Shown piece by piece: positions 26,508 through 36,500 of a stretch of DNA of 64,000 bases. The notes under the pieces are model-generated. The model worked only from the letters and a program-made list of their open reading frames with translations. It was not told where the DNA came from and did no database searches. Source of the DNA: Chryseobacterium camelliae (GTDB taxonomy: Bacteria; Bacteroidota; Bacteroidia; Flavobacteriales; Weeksellaceae). The stretch's first letter is position 1. Each line of letters starts with the position of its first letter. A program made the position numbers and the translations under genes. Location: contig NZ_JAUTAL010000001.1 in the NCBI RefSeq assembly GCF_030818575.1, forward strand, positions 2,852,001 through 2,916,000, written 5' to 3'.

Positions 26508-27893
26508 TTAATCTACGATTAATTTGAATGTTTTTATGATTTTCCCGTTCTGGGTAAGATTGATAAGGTATGAAGTCTGAATTGGCAGATGATTCATATA
26601 GGAACTGGCTGTATTGCTTATCTTATCAAGCTTCACCAATCTTCCGCCAGCATCGTAAATAGAGATTACAAGGCCATCCATCTTAGGAAACACAATGGTA
26701 AAATTCTGATCCTTCTTAACAGGATTAGGGTAAAGAGCAATTTTATTGATATCCAGTGACAAATCGTTTATATTACGAATACTGCCCGTATTGGAACCTG
26801 AACTTGGATTTATTTCTTCTGATTTATTATTTCTTGGGCTTACTGCAAATGTAAAATGCGCCGTATTAACAGAATCAAAAGCGTCAAGGAATTCAATATT
26901 ATTGAATATAATATAGCTTTCCTGTTCAACACCCTGCAGTTTTCTGATTTCGCCGTTATCTTTTTTCAGCAACATCCAGTAAGAAAGGGGAATAGCACGT
27001 GGATTTATCTTTTCCTTGACAATCCGTACCGTATAATTTGTTTTAGGAATGGTATTCCCGATAAAACTGATTTCCCAGTTTCTCTCCAGAACATCAAGAT
27101 CTTTTTCCGGCTTTACAGACATTTCCTTATTGTCATCTGACCACATTGCAAAATTATAGTTGTCAATGACGGAAGGATTTTCAAAATTTGTCCTTTGGAC
27201 ACTATTCAGACCAATCGCAAGAAACGGATCTGCCTGGTTAGATGACTGCTTCTGATAAAGCTCGTTTTTATCATCTCTGCCCAAACCTGTCGGCCTGTAC
27301 CTATAGTTTTGATGTTTCTCAGGATCCCAGAGTACCTTACCATCACTGGCATAATACTTTCCTTTTTCCAGAGAGATCCCGTATTTTATGGAAAGGTAGG
27401 AGTGAATTTTGTTCAGATCCATCATTTTAGCTTTCCTGGGAAGAAAAATCATTTCATAAAGACTCTGATCTTCAAATCTGATCCTTAAGCTATCTTTTTT
27501 TTCCTTTCTTAAGTCTGCAGATCCAGTAAAGGAAAATATACTCGGCCTTTTGCCTATTTCCTTTGAACTTTTACCTTTGGTATAAGCATGATTGCTTAAA
27601 GACACATTTTTGTCTTCAATTTCCCAGATCATTTCATCTTCTTTTGATGCATGAACAAGGCTTAAGGTATGGCTCTTGTCTTTACTGTACTTAATGTACT
27701 TTTTGAGCAGCTTGTCTTTGATGCCGCAATGAAAATTCAACAGGCTTTCATCTTTGCACCTGGCTGATTCCCGGGCATTGGGATTTGCCTTTTCCCATAA
27801 CTGGACATCTGAACCCACCAGTTGGGAATACGCAGAGAATGAACATGACACCAGCAATGCCATGAACATCCTAGAGGATAAAGTTTTAATCAT
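26508..27893 (-). CDS. T9SS-sorted secreted protein, partner of the Rhs giant
   Basis: This 461-residue protein has a signal peptide (cleavage near AYSQ) and a C-terminal type IX secretion sorting domain of about 70 residues: IALYPNPVKKDQNFTIVFPK, then ISIYDAGGRLV and a final TFKLIVD. The middle contains IHSYLSIKYGISLEKGKYYA (residues ~163-180) and RPTGLGRDD, a segment repeated in many large Bacteroidota T9SS proteins. No enzymatic motif is seen. It precedes the Rhs giant by only 6 nt. A role in secreting, anchoring or loading that protein is inferred from the arrangement alone. Confidence 0.85.
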   Translation of the reverse strand: MIKTLSSRMFMALLVSCSFSAYSQLVGSDVQLWEKANPNARESARCKDESLLNFHCGIKDKLLKKYIKYSKDKSHTLSLVHASKEDEMIWEIEDKNVSLSNHAYTKGKSSKEIGKRPSIFSFTGSADLRKEKKDSLRIRFEDQSLYEMIFLPRKAKMMDLNKIHSYLSIKYGISLEKGKYYASDGKVLWDPEKHQNYRYRPTGLGRDDKNELYQKQSSNQADPFLAIGLNSVQRTNFENPSVIDNYNFAMWSDDNKEMSVKPEKDLDVLERNWEISFIGNTIPKTNYTVRIVKEKINPRAIPLSYWMLLKKDNGEIRKLQGVEQESYIIFNNIEFLDAFDSVNTAHFTFAVSPRNNKSEEINPSSGSNTGSIRNINDLSLDINKIALYPNPVKKDQNFTIVFPKMDGLVISIYDAGGRLVKLDKISNTASSYMNHLPIQTSYLINLTQNGKIIKTFKLIVD

Positions 27894-28145
27894 ATAAAGT
27901 ATAGTTGTTTTTTATATATTTGCAGCTTTTAAATAATTAGAAAATTACTGTAACCATTTAAGATTATTTTTCACAATAAAAAGATATATCTATTTTTAAG
28001 TCACGAAAGTAAGAAAAATAATCCTATCTATTATTAAAAAATCAATAATTTTATTTTTTTCACCATAACACGGCATTAAATATGAAATATTGTCCTATTA
28101 GTAATTTTCATTTTCCATTATTTTTAGCAAATATCAAAGGAGTAA

Positions 28146-28162
28146 GCGTCAAAACTTGACGC
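28146..28162. repeat. Inverted repeat GCGTCAA/TTGACGC in divergent promoter region
   Basis: A perfect 7-bp inverted repeat is spaced by AAC. There is no T-tract after it, so an operator is as likely as a terminator. Confidence 0.4.
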
Positions 28163-28319
28163 ATTAAAATTTATTTCCGGATTATTTACATTTCATATGA
28201 TTACTTATCCATATTGACCAGAAACTAAACTCAATTATACTTTGTGCTTTTTCATAATAATTTTACAGGATAGTTTTTGTTAATTTTTCTCATCCATTCA
28301 CTTTTAAGATTAAATTATT

Positions 28320-28327
28320 TATCTTTG
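28320..28327 (+). promoter_or_regulatory. Putative -7 element of the histidine kinase gene
   Basis: TATCTTTG matches TAnnTTTG, 34 nt before the start codon; no -33 TTG at the right spacing. Confidence 0.4.
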
Positions 28328-28360
28328 GGTAGGTAATACAAATGATACACTAAAAGGACC

Positions 28361-29563
28361 ATGAAAAAATATTCCTTTCCTGATGACCTCATCCCTTCCA
28401 ATGATGGAGCAAGGCTGTCTAAATTAAAGCAGTATGATGTTGTTGATACGCTTTCGGAACCGGAATTCGATACAATTTCAAGCATTGCTGCGGAAATTTT
28501 TCAGGCTCCCGGCGCTTTTGTCAATTTTGTGGATGCGGAAAAAGTATTTTTTAAATCTAACCTGAGTACATTTCCAACCAACCAGGTGCATAGAAATGAC
28601 AGCCTGTGCTCACTTACGATTCTCGAAGATGATATTACTGTATTTTATGATACACATGAGTTCAATGAGCTCAGCCAAAATCCTTACGTGCATACAGAAG
28701 GCGGCATCCGGTTTTATGCCGGGGCTCCCATAAAAACACCGGAGGGGCATAATATAGGCACTGTCTGTGTGATTGATGATCAGCCCAGGAATGCCATTAC
28801 AGAAACACAGGCCTCCCTTCTGAAAAAACTGGCTTCCCTGGCTCTGGAAAAACTGGAATCCAGAAGAATGAAACGGCAGATGTCACAGATTGTTGACGAC
28901 CACCTGCACCAGGTTACCCATGACCTGCTGAATCCTCTTACTTCAATCATGATTTCCGCCCAGCTGATCCAGAAAAAGGCCGGGGATAATGAGATAATTC
29001 AGAAAGTTGGCAACAGTATTCTGGAAAGAGCCGATTTCATGCAGAAAAGCATCAGCAATCTCCTGAGTGATGCTTCCCTGAATAAAGGAGAAGAGCAGTT
29101 ATCCAAAGAATCTGTAAAAATCAGGGATCTGATAAACCATTTGTACCGAGACTTTAAAATGATTATGGAACATAAACAGCAGGTTTTGAAGATACAGGGC
29201 GTCACCGATACCATATTGCACATTGACCGTAAAAGGATCCATAATGTTCTGGCTAATCTTTTAAGCAATGCATCCAAGTATTCGCCTCTGGGATCTGTTA
29301 TCAATCTCCACTATTCAGAATCGGAGAAAACAGTGCTTTTTCAGATCAGCGATAAAGGAGCAGGGATTGCACAGGAGGAATTTGACAAACTGTTCAGGAA
29401 ATTTTCCCGCCTGTCTTCCAAACCTACAGGAAATGAACGTTCCCACGGATTCGGCCTGTACACGGTGAAAGTGCTCACTGAAATGCACGGCGGAAAAGTA
29501 TGGGCAGAAAGCCCGGGAATAGGACAAGGAACTACCTTCTTTGTAGAGCTTCCTAGACACTGA
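28361..29563 (+). CDS. GAF-domain sensor histidine kinase
   Basis: This 400-residue cytoplasmic kinase has no transmembrane segment. An N-terminal GAF-type sensor covers residues ~25-165 (FDTISSIAAEIFQAPGAFVNFVD, given in outline; IRFYAGAPIKTPEGHNIGTV). It is followed by a HisKA domain with the phospho-accepting His187 in VTHDLLNPLTS, then a catalytic ATPase domain: N box near 295-305 (NVLANLLSNASKYSP), G1 DKGAGI (331-336) and G2 GFGL (363-366). No response regulator gene is adjacent, so it is an orphan kinase and its partner is unknown. The input is presumably a small molecule or redox signal bound by GAF. Confidence 0.92.
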   Translation: MKKYSFPDDLIPSNDGARLSKLKQYDVVDTLSEPEFDTISSIAAEIFQAPGAFVNFVDAEKVFFKSNLSTFPTNQVHRNDSLCSLTILEDDITVFYDTHEFNELSQNPYVHTEGGIRFYAGAPIKTPEGHNIGTVCVIDDQPRNAITETQASLLKKLASLALEKLESRRMKRQMSQIVDDHLHQVTHDLLNPLTSIMISAQLIQKKAGDNEIIQKVGNSILERADFMQKSISNLLSDASLNKGEEQLSKESVKIRDLINHLYRDFKMIMEHKQQVLKIQGVTDTILHIDRKRIHNVLANLLSNASKYSPLGSVINLHYSESEKTVLFQISDKGAGIAQEEFDKLFRKFSRLSSKPTGNERSHGFGLYTVKVLTEMHGGKVWAESPGIGQGTTFFVELPRH

Positions 29564-29589
29564 GGAAGCAATACTCCATACAATATAAA

Positions 29590-29886
29590 TTACTCCAGGT
29601 ACTCTTTAGGAACCGGAATATTATTCTGCTTCATATATTTGATCAGATCCTGGTATTTATCCTGGTAATCGTTCATGCCGCACTTATCCGAAATGCTGCA
29701 GATATCGGACGGCTTTATTTCCAGGATTTCTGAAATTTTGGTCAGTGTATCAAGGTTGATCTTCACCTTTCCATTCTCTATATCCGAGTATGCTTTCTGG
29801 GAAATTCCCATTTCAAAAGCCATGTATTCCTGAGTAAAATCCTTACTCCGGCGTACTTTTCTGATGTTTTGACTGCATATTTTCAT
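29590..29886 (-). CDS. Small XRE-family HTH regulator
   Basis: This 98-residue protein has a complete XRE/Cro-type helix-turn-helix at residues ~8-62 (FTQEYMAFEMGISQKAYSDIENG, then LDTLTKISEILEIKPSDI). The short C-terminal tail, about 30 residues, ends PVPKEYLE. It resembles small stand-alone repressors common in Flavobacteriia. It is convergent with the kinase gene (26 nt apart) and divergent from ccoNO across a ~180-nt gap, so regulation of ccoNO is possible but not shown. Confidence 0.85.
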   Translation of the reverse strand: MKICSQNIRKVRRSKDFTQEYMAFEMGISQKAYSDIENGKVKINLDTLTKISEILEIKPSDICSISDKCGMNDYQDKYQDLIKYMKQNNIPVPKEYLE

Positions 29887-30068
29887 CTCAACTGCTTTAG
29901 TAGTTTTCAGTATAGTTTAGAAGAATACCTACTAGACTCCGACAAAGTTATTAAATACCTTTGGCAAAACATTACACACCTACATGATATTTAATTTCTT
30001 TCTCATTTACGGGTTTAAAAATTGAATAGGAAAGGAATAATATCATCTCAGTCAACACATTTGCAATT

Positions 30069-32348
30069 ATGGATACGCAAAAATTTAATTATGACAATAC
30101 TATTGTCAGGGCATTCCTGTATGCCACTATTGTATTCGGGCTCATAGGCTTTTTACTGGGACTTACCGCTGCTTTAATGCTGTTTTATCCTGAATTGCCT
30201 GAGTTTTTATTCGGAACCGATGATGTTACCATCCAAAGTCTGAGAAGCGGCAACATCCAGGGACTGATCAATACGCAGGGAGCAATGGGATTCGGGAGGG
30301 TCAGAATGCTGCATACCAGCGCTGTGATCTTCGCTTTTGTCTGTAACTCATTCTTTTGCGGAGCTTATTACTGCCTTCAGAGGCTGCTTAAAACCAGAAT
30401 GTACAGTGATACTTTATCCTGGCTGCATTTCTGGTCCTGGCAGATCATGATTATCTCGGTTGTCATTACTTTCCTGATGGGGATCAACACCTCTAAAGAA
30501 TACGCTGAACACGAATGGCCGATTGATATTTTAATTGCATTTTCATGGATCATTTTCGGAATCAATATGTTCGGAACCATTGCCAAGAGACGGGTAAGGC
30601 ATTTATATGTAGCGATCTGGTTTTTTATTGCTACCTGGATTGCCGTAGCGATGTTACATATCTTCAATAATCTCGAAGTTCCGCTTTCGTTTACCAGCTG
30701 GAAATCCTATTCGGCCTATGCAGGCGTAAAAGATGCGCTGGTACAATGGTGGTATGGGCATAATGCAGTGGCTTTCGTACTCACAACCCCTGTTTTGGGC
30801 CTTATGTATTACTTCCTGCCTAAAGCAGCCAACCGCCCGGTATTCTCTTATAAACTATCCATCATTCACTTCTGGTCCCTGATTTTCGTATACCTGTGGG
30901 CCGGCCCGCATCACCTTCAGTATACTGCACTTCCGGGATGGGCCCAGGCATTGGGAACCGGATTCTCCATTATGCTGATCGCTCCGTCATGGGGAGGAAT
31001 GCTGAACGGCCTTCTTACTTTGAGAGGAGCCTGGGATAAAGTAAGGGAAAACCCAATCCTTAAATTCTTTGTGGTAGCAGTAACCTGTTATGGTATGGCG
31101 ACCTTTGAAGGACCGCTTCTGGCAACAAAATCACTGAATAAAATAGGGCATTATACCGACTGGGTAATCGGTCATGTACATATAGGTGCCCTCGGCTGGA
31201 ACGGTTTTATGGCTTTCGGGATTGTATACTATCTTGTACCGATCCTGTGGAGAACACCTCTCTGGTCTAAAAAACTGGCCAACTGGCACTTCTGGCTGGG
31301 CACCTTGGGGATCATTTTCTATGCTGTACCGATGTATATCTCAGGATTTACACAAGGATTGATGTGGAAACAGTTCAATCCGGACGGAACACTGGTTTGG
31401 AAAAACTGGCTCGATACGGTGACAGCAATCATTCCATATTTCAAGATGAGATTTATTGGAGGAATATTTTACCTGACAGGCGCTGTACTGATGACTGTTA
31501 ATGTATTCAAAACCGTACGTGCCGGATCGTTCCAGAAAAACGTTCCAGCAGAAGCACCAGCATTAGCCAGGGTAGGAAGCGGAAGAAAAGAAGGCGAGGG
31601 AACCCATCTTTGGCTTGAAAGAACCCCTACCCTGCTTTCTGTCCTTGCTTTTGCCGTCATTGCCATCGGAGGTCTGGTAGAAATTGTCCCAACACTGACC
31701 GTGAAAAGCAACCTGCCAACTATTTCAGCAGTAAAACCCTATTCCCCGCTGGAATTGGAAGGAAGAGACCTCTATATCCGCGAAGGATGTAATTCATGCC
31801 ACTCACAGATGATCAGACCGTTCCGGGATGAAGTTGTACGATTCAACGGCAAAAACGGACAGTATTCCAAAGCGGGCGAGTTTATCTACGACAGGCCGTT
31901 CCTCTGGGGCTCCAAAAGAACCGGACCGGACCTTCAGAGAGAGGGAGGCAGAAATCCTGATTCATGGCACTTTAAGCATATGTATAACCCAAGGATTACT
32001 TCTGCGGGGTCTATTATGCCACGCTTCCCATGGCTGATCAGCAATGAGCTGGATCGCTCACAGATGGCTGATAAAATGAGACTCATGAAAAATGCCTTCG
32101 ATGTCCCTTATACCAAAGCCCAGATCGATTCATCCAATCAGTGGGCAGACCATCAGGCTCAGGCTATTGTGAAAAGAATTTATGCCGAAGCCAACGATGT
32201 GAAAACACAGATGGAAAAAGAAAAGATCACCAGAGGAACCGCATTCATCCCACTTGAGAAAAGGGAGATTACCGCGATAATTGCTTACCTGCAAAGACTG
32301 GGCACCGACATCAAAACCACTGACATCAAAACCGCAAGCATCGAGTAA
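30069..32348 (+). CDS. ccoNO: cbb3-type cytochrome c oxidase, fused subunits I and II (CcoN-CcoO)
   Basis: This is a 759-residue fusion of the catalytic and cytochrome subunits of the high-affinity terminal oxidase of microaerobic respiration in the inner membrane. The CcoN part (residues ~1-485, about 12 helices) has the haem and copper ligands: H82 (RMLHTSAV), H231 (YGHN), H281/H282 (GPHHL), H369 and H371 (GHVHIG). The CcoO part begins after a linker and one transmembrane helix and carries a single CxxCH haem c site at 574-578 (CNSCH). In Proteobacteria these are separate genes; fusion is usual in Bacteroidota. ccoP follows 19 nt later. The ccoG/H/I/S assembly genes are not next to it. Confidence 0.96.
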   Translation: MDTQKFNYDNTIVRAFLYATIVFGLIGFLLGLTAALMLFYPELPEFLFGTDDVTIQSLRSGNIQGLINTQGAMGFGRVRMLHTSAVIFAFVCNSFFCGAYYCLQRLLKTRMYSDTLSWLHFWSWQIMIISVVITFLMGINTSKEYAEHEWPIDILIAFSWIIFGINMFGTIAKRRVRHLYVAIWFFIATWIAVAMLHIFNNLEVPLSFTSWKSYSAYAGVKDALVQWWYGHNAVAFVLTTPVLGLMYYFLPKAANRPVFSYKLSIIHFWSLIFVYLWAGPHHLQYTALPGWAQALGTGFSIMLIAPSWGGMLNGLLTLRGAWDKVRENPILKFFVVAVTCYGMATFEGPLLATKSLNKIGHYTDWVIGHVHIGALGWNGFMAFGIVYYLVPILWRTPLWSKKLANWHFWLGTLGIIFYAVPMYISGFTQGLMWKQFNPDGTLVWKNWLDTVTAIIPYFKMRFIGGIFYLTGAVLMTVNVFKTVRAGSFQKNVPAEAPALARVGSGRKEGEGTHLWLERTPTLLSVLAFAVIAIGGLVEIVPTLTVKSNLPTISAVKPYSPLELEGRDLYIREGCNSCHSQMIRPFRDEVVRFNGKNGQYSKAGEFIYDRPFLWGSKRTGPDLQREGGRNPDSWHFKHMYNPRITSAGSIMPRFPWLISNELDRSQMADKMRLMKNAFDVPYTKAQIDSSNQWADHQAQAIVKRIYAEANDVKTQMEKEKITRGTAFIPLEKREITAIIAYLQRLGTDIKTTDIKTASIE

Positions 32349-32367
32349 TCATTAAACCTGAATTACA

Positions 32368-33255
32368 ATGAAACCAAGAACACCCATTTCAGTATATATT
32401 GTCTTAACCGTCGTACTCAGCACCTTGCTCTTTGGTATGTTCAGTCCGGACGGAAGCTATCTTACCTCTGCCTTTTTCTGGGGACTTCTTTTAATCGCCA
32501 CAATCCTTTTATTGATCATGAATTCGATAGGTGACCTGATTGAAAATGAAAATTTCAGCAGGCTAACCGAAGAAGAAAAGCAGGCTTATCTTGAACAGAA
32601 GAAAATTCCTTACTATCAGAAATTATGGAATTCGGCATTTAAAAAACAATCCCAATCTGAGGAAAAAGATATTCTCATCGACCACGGATTTGACGGGATT
32701 ACAGAACTCGATAATTCTCTTCCAAAATGGTGGACAGGCCTGTTCTGGTTCGGATGCGTATTCTGCATAGTCTATATGGCTGCTTATGCCTTTACGGATT
32801 ATGCCCATCAGGAAAAGGAATATGATCAGGAAACCAAAACCATGCTTGCCTCCATTACTGAGTTTGAAAAAAGCGCTCCGCCGGTGAACCTGGAAACGGC
32901 AAAATACAGTGCCGATAATATTGCAGAAGGAGAACAGCTTTTTAAAACCAACTGCACAACCTGCCACGGAGACGGAGGGATAGGAGGAATCGGACCTAAC
33001 CTGACAGACACCCACTGGATCAACGTTAAACAGAAGAGCCTTTTTAAAAATGTGATCTGGATGCTGGAAAACGGCTCCCCTAATAATCCTGCCATGAGAC
33101 CTTTTGTGAAAGAAGGAACGATCACCGGAAGGGATGCTGAAAAAATTGCCGCCTATGTCTATCACATTAACCGGGAAAAGGCACCGGTTACCGAAGCTCA
33201 GGGCGGTGCTGCGCCTCAGGGCGAAACTGTAGAATGGGAAAACGGCAACGAATAA
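32368..33255 (+). CDS. ccoP: cbb3-type cytochrome c oxidase subunit III, mono-haem (CcoP)
   Basis: This is the 295-residue membrane-bound cytochrome c subunit that passes electrons to CcoNO. There are two N-terminal helices (residues ~8-25 and 33-52, the latter region often encoded as CcoQ), a third helix near 122-142 (WWTGLFWFGCVFCIVYMAAY) and one cytochrome c domain with CTTCH (196-200). Proteobacterial CcoP has two CxxCH sites; only one is present here, as in many Bacteroidota. The extra N-terminal helices suggest that CcoQ is fused in. It ends in a likely terminator region. Confidence 0.93.
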   Translation: MKPRTPISVYIVLTVVLSTLLFGMFSPDGSYLTSAFFWGLLLIATILLLIMNSIGDLIENENFSRLTEEEKQAYLEQKKIPYYQKLWNSAFKKQSQSEEKDILIDHGFDGITELDNSLPKWWTGLFWFGCVFCIVYMAAYAFTDYAHQEKEYDQETKTMLASITEFEKSAPPVNLETAKYSADNIAEGEQLFKTNCTTCHGDGGIGGIGPNLTDTHWINVKQKSLFKNVIWMLENGSPNNPAMRPFVKEGTITGRDAEKIAAYVYHINREKAPVTEAQGGAAPQGETVEWENGNE

Positions 33256-33294
33256 CCTTTAAAACTGATAACCAACCAAATAAAACATATCCAT

Positions 33295-33376
33295 GCCCCC
33301 TTTTGCTATAACTAACATTTGAATTTTCATTTTTGCTAACCTTTTCACTTTATATGCCTAAAAGGGGGCTTTTTTT
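33295..33376 (+). terminator. Long-loop hairpin with T-tract after ccoP
   Basis: Arms GCCCCCTTTT (33295-33304) and AAAAGGGGGC (33360-33369) are perfect complements separated by a 55-nt AT-rich loop, followed by seven T. It probably ends ccoNOP. The loop is unusually long for a terminator, so a structured leader or small RNA cannot be ruled out. Confidence 0.6.
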
Positions 33377-33443
33377 AACTTAAACCCGATGCTTTGGCTG
33401 TCTTCATCAACTATTCACTTGACAGCAAACTCAACTAAAAATT

Positions 33444-33498
33444 CCATAACGGACAGTCAAGGCAGGGTTTTTGTATTGTAAATGGGTACCATAACGGA
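33444..33498. repeat. Direct repeat CCATAACGGA upstream of tamB
   Basis: CCATAACGGA occurs at 33444-33453 and again at 33489-33498, 45 nt apart, in the tamB leader. It could be a pair of regulator sites. Confidence 0.35.
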
Positions 33499-33514
33499 TA
33501 ATTTCCTTTATCGG

Positions 33515-33527
33515 AATGATTATCATT
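33515..33527. promoter_or_regulatory. Fur-box-like palindrome upstream of tamB
   Basis: AATGATTATCATT is a perfect 13-bp palindrome that matches the centre of the Fur consensus (AATGATAATCATT) except at the central base. It lies 18 nt before the tamB start. Confidence 0.45.
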
Positions 33528-33544
33528 GTTAAAAACCCAATACT

Positions 33545-36500
33545 TTGAAACTGAAAATTAACAAGAGAAAAATTCTTAAGGGTATTGTGATATTCGTTAT
33601 CTCAATACTGGTCATCATCACTTTGCTGGTTCTGAGCCTAAGGCTTCCAGCTGTCCAGAACTATGTAAAAGATAAGCTTGTTGTTTATCTTGAAAAGAAA
33701 ATCAAAACTAAAGTAAGCCTCAAAAGAGTCTACATAGGCTTCCCCAACAGCCTGATCATGGAAGACCTGTACCTGAAAGGTCAGGAAATCGATACGCTAT
33801 TGGCAGTAAAAAAGCTCGACGTAGGCCTTCATATGCTTAAACTCATCGACTCTAAAGCTGATATTACTTCAGTGGATATGGAAGGGGTAAGAGCCAACGT
33901 GGTGAGAAAACCGGACGGAAAGTTTAATTTCGACTATATCATCAATGCGTTTGCTACCAGTGATAAACAGGAAAGCCCTTCAAAACCTTTTATTATTTCC
34001 CTGGATAAAATCAAACTGAAAGATATCGGCATTACCTTTAATGACCAGCAGTCCAGGAATGATATCAAAGTGTATTTCAATTCTTTCGATACCCAGGTAA
34101 GGACATTTGACCTGAGTAAAAATAATTATGCCGTTAACGATATCAATTTGGACGGATTAAGGCTTAAACTGAAACAGGACCTGATAGAAGAAGTTTCCAA
34201 AAAGGTGGAGAAAAAAGTGGATTCACTGGAACAGAAAAACCCTATGAAAATCGGTTTAAGGGGAATCAAACTGACTAATTTCAACATCGATTACGGTGAT
34301 GACAATACCAAAACATTTGCCAAGGTACTCTTTAAGGAATTAAGCACCCGTGTCAACAGCCTTGATCTGGAAAACAATGCCTATAACATAGGCAATCTGT
34401 TTTTATCCGGTGCTGACATTAATGCCAATCTTTATCTGCCTGCACAGGATGCCAATATGAAAGATACCAAAGGACAGGATAAAACTTCAACCTCTACTCA
34501 GAAAGCCATGCAGCTTCTTCTTGGAAAACTAGTTTTAAACGATGTGAAAGTCGCTTACAATAATACGGCAATAGCCCCTACAAAACAGGGAATGGACTTC
34601 AATCACCTTAATTTTTCAAAAATGAATGTGGAAGTCCGCAATTTCAAAATGAAGGACAATACTTTTGCAGGTTCAGTCAATTCAGCGGAAATACAGGAAG
34701 CAAAGGGACTGAATATCCAGAAATTCAACACGGATTTCGTCTATGGTGAAAAACAGGCATACCTGAAAGACCTTTACCTTCAGACCCCTAAAACACTGCT
34801 AAGGGATGAAGTAGTATTGAATTACAACTCAATCCAGCAACTCAGCTCCAATCCGGGAGCAGTGCAGGTGAATGCCAACATCAGGGATTCAAAAGTCGGT
34901 TTTTCTGATATCCTTAACCTTGTTCCTACACTCAGAAATACAGCTCCCTTCAACAAATATCCTAATGCCGTTCTCAATGTTAACGTCAATGCCAAAGGAA
35001 GTGTGAATGACCTGTTTATTCAGGACTTAAAACTTTCAGGCCTGGATCAGCTCAGAGTGGCAGCTTCAGGACGGATCAGGAATGCGATGAACCCTGAAAA
35101 CCTTTATTACGATCTTAAAATAGGTGAGCTTTCTACCACAGGCAGGACTGTTTTCAACCTGGTTCCTAAAGGAACGATCCCTTCCAATATCTCCCTCCCT
35201 TCCCATTTCAGCATCAAAGGAAATGCAAAAGGAACGACCAAGATGGTGAATACGAATCTTAATCTGTATTCAACCCTCGGAAATGCTTCTGTAACAGCTA
35301 ATGTTGATATGAGGAGGAAGAACAGGGAACTGTATGACGTAAAAGCCAATTTACAGGGTCTTCAGATCGGAAAAATTATCCAGAACAAAGATATCGGAGC
35401 CATTAGTGCCCAGATTTATGCAAAAGGTGAAAGCTTTGATTTTAAAAATGCCAGGGCTGACCTTAAAGGCCATGTGGCTTCTGCTGTTTATAAGGGTTAC
35501 CGCTACCAGAATATGGACCTTACCGGAAAAATTAATGGTGGGAATTACAATATCATACTCAATTCCAAAGATCCGAATGCCAATCTGCAGCTGACAGCTA
35601 CCGGAGTGTATAATGACCGAAACCAGACGGTGAAGGTAAATGGAAACATCAATAAGCTGGACCTTAACAAGCTTGGTTTTTACGCTAAACCAATGATCCT
35701 AGCCGGAAAAATAGATGGTGATTTTACAGACCTCAACCCTGACCAGCTTAATGGGTACCTGAACCTGCAAGATTTTGCGTTTTCAGATACCAAAGAAGTA
35801 TATCCTATTCAGGAGGTCAACCTTAAAGCACGCTCTACCCAGGATTCCACTCAAATTCTGTTCAACTCACAGATTGCAGATGTGGAGCTGACCGGTAAAT
35901 ATAAGCTCACTCAGATTTTTGGTGCATTAAGCCAGACCATTAATCAATATTATCAGTTTCAGAAGCCTGGTAAAACTCAGAAAATTGACGGCGGACAATT
36001 TTTCACATTCAATGCTAAAATCAAGAATGACGACCTGATCCGCAAGTTTGCTCCGGACCTGAAAGATTTCCAGCCGATTGTACTCACCGGGAATTACAAT
36101 GCAGATTCGCAAAAAATTGAAGTGGATGGCCAGATTCCACAGTTGCTGTACGGAGAAAACTCCATTGAAAATGCTTCACTGAGAATTACGAATGAAAACC
36201 AGGCATTACAATATGTCCTGAATGTCGGCGGCCTGAAGAGCCCAAGCCTTGCTCTAAATAAAGTGAATATTAACGGTGATGTAGCCAACAATACCATCAC
36301 TTACACTATTATAACGAAGGATAACAAGGATGTTACCCAGTTCCTGATTGCAGGTAATGCCAAATCACTGAATGACGTTACTGAAATCTCCCTTAATCCT
36401 GACGGACTGAAGCTGAATTATACAGACTGGACCGTAGCAGATAACAATAAGATACAGATCAGCAATAATGGCATACTGGCAGATAATTTCAGGCTCTCTA

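Larger units (their letters stand above)
27894..28360. other. Intergenic divergent promoter region, 467 bp
   Basis: This AT-rich region lies between the T9SS-Rhs unit and the histidine kinase gene. No protein-like frame was seen. It includes the inverted repeat GCGTCAA-AAC-TTGACGC (28146-28162), a possible operator, and a -7 box for the kinase gene. Confidence 0.5.

Noticed and set aside
28146..28162. Terminator between the divergent Rhs and kinase transcripts
   Set aside because: Stem is short, no T-tract, and genes point away from it; listed only as an inverted repeat.
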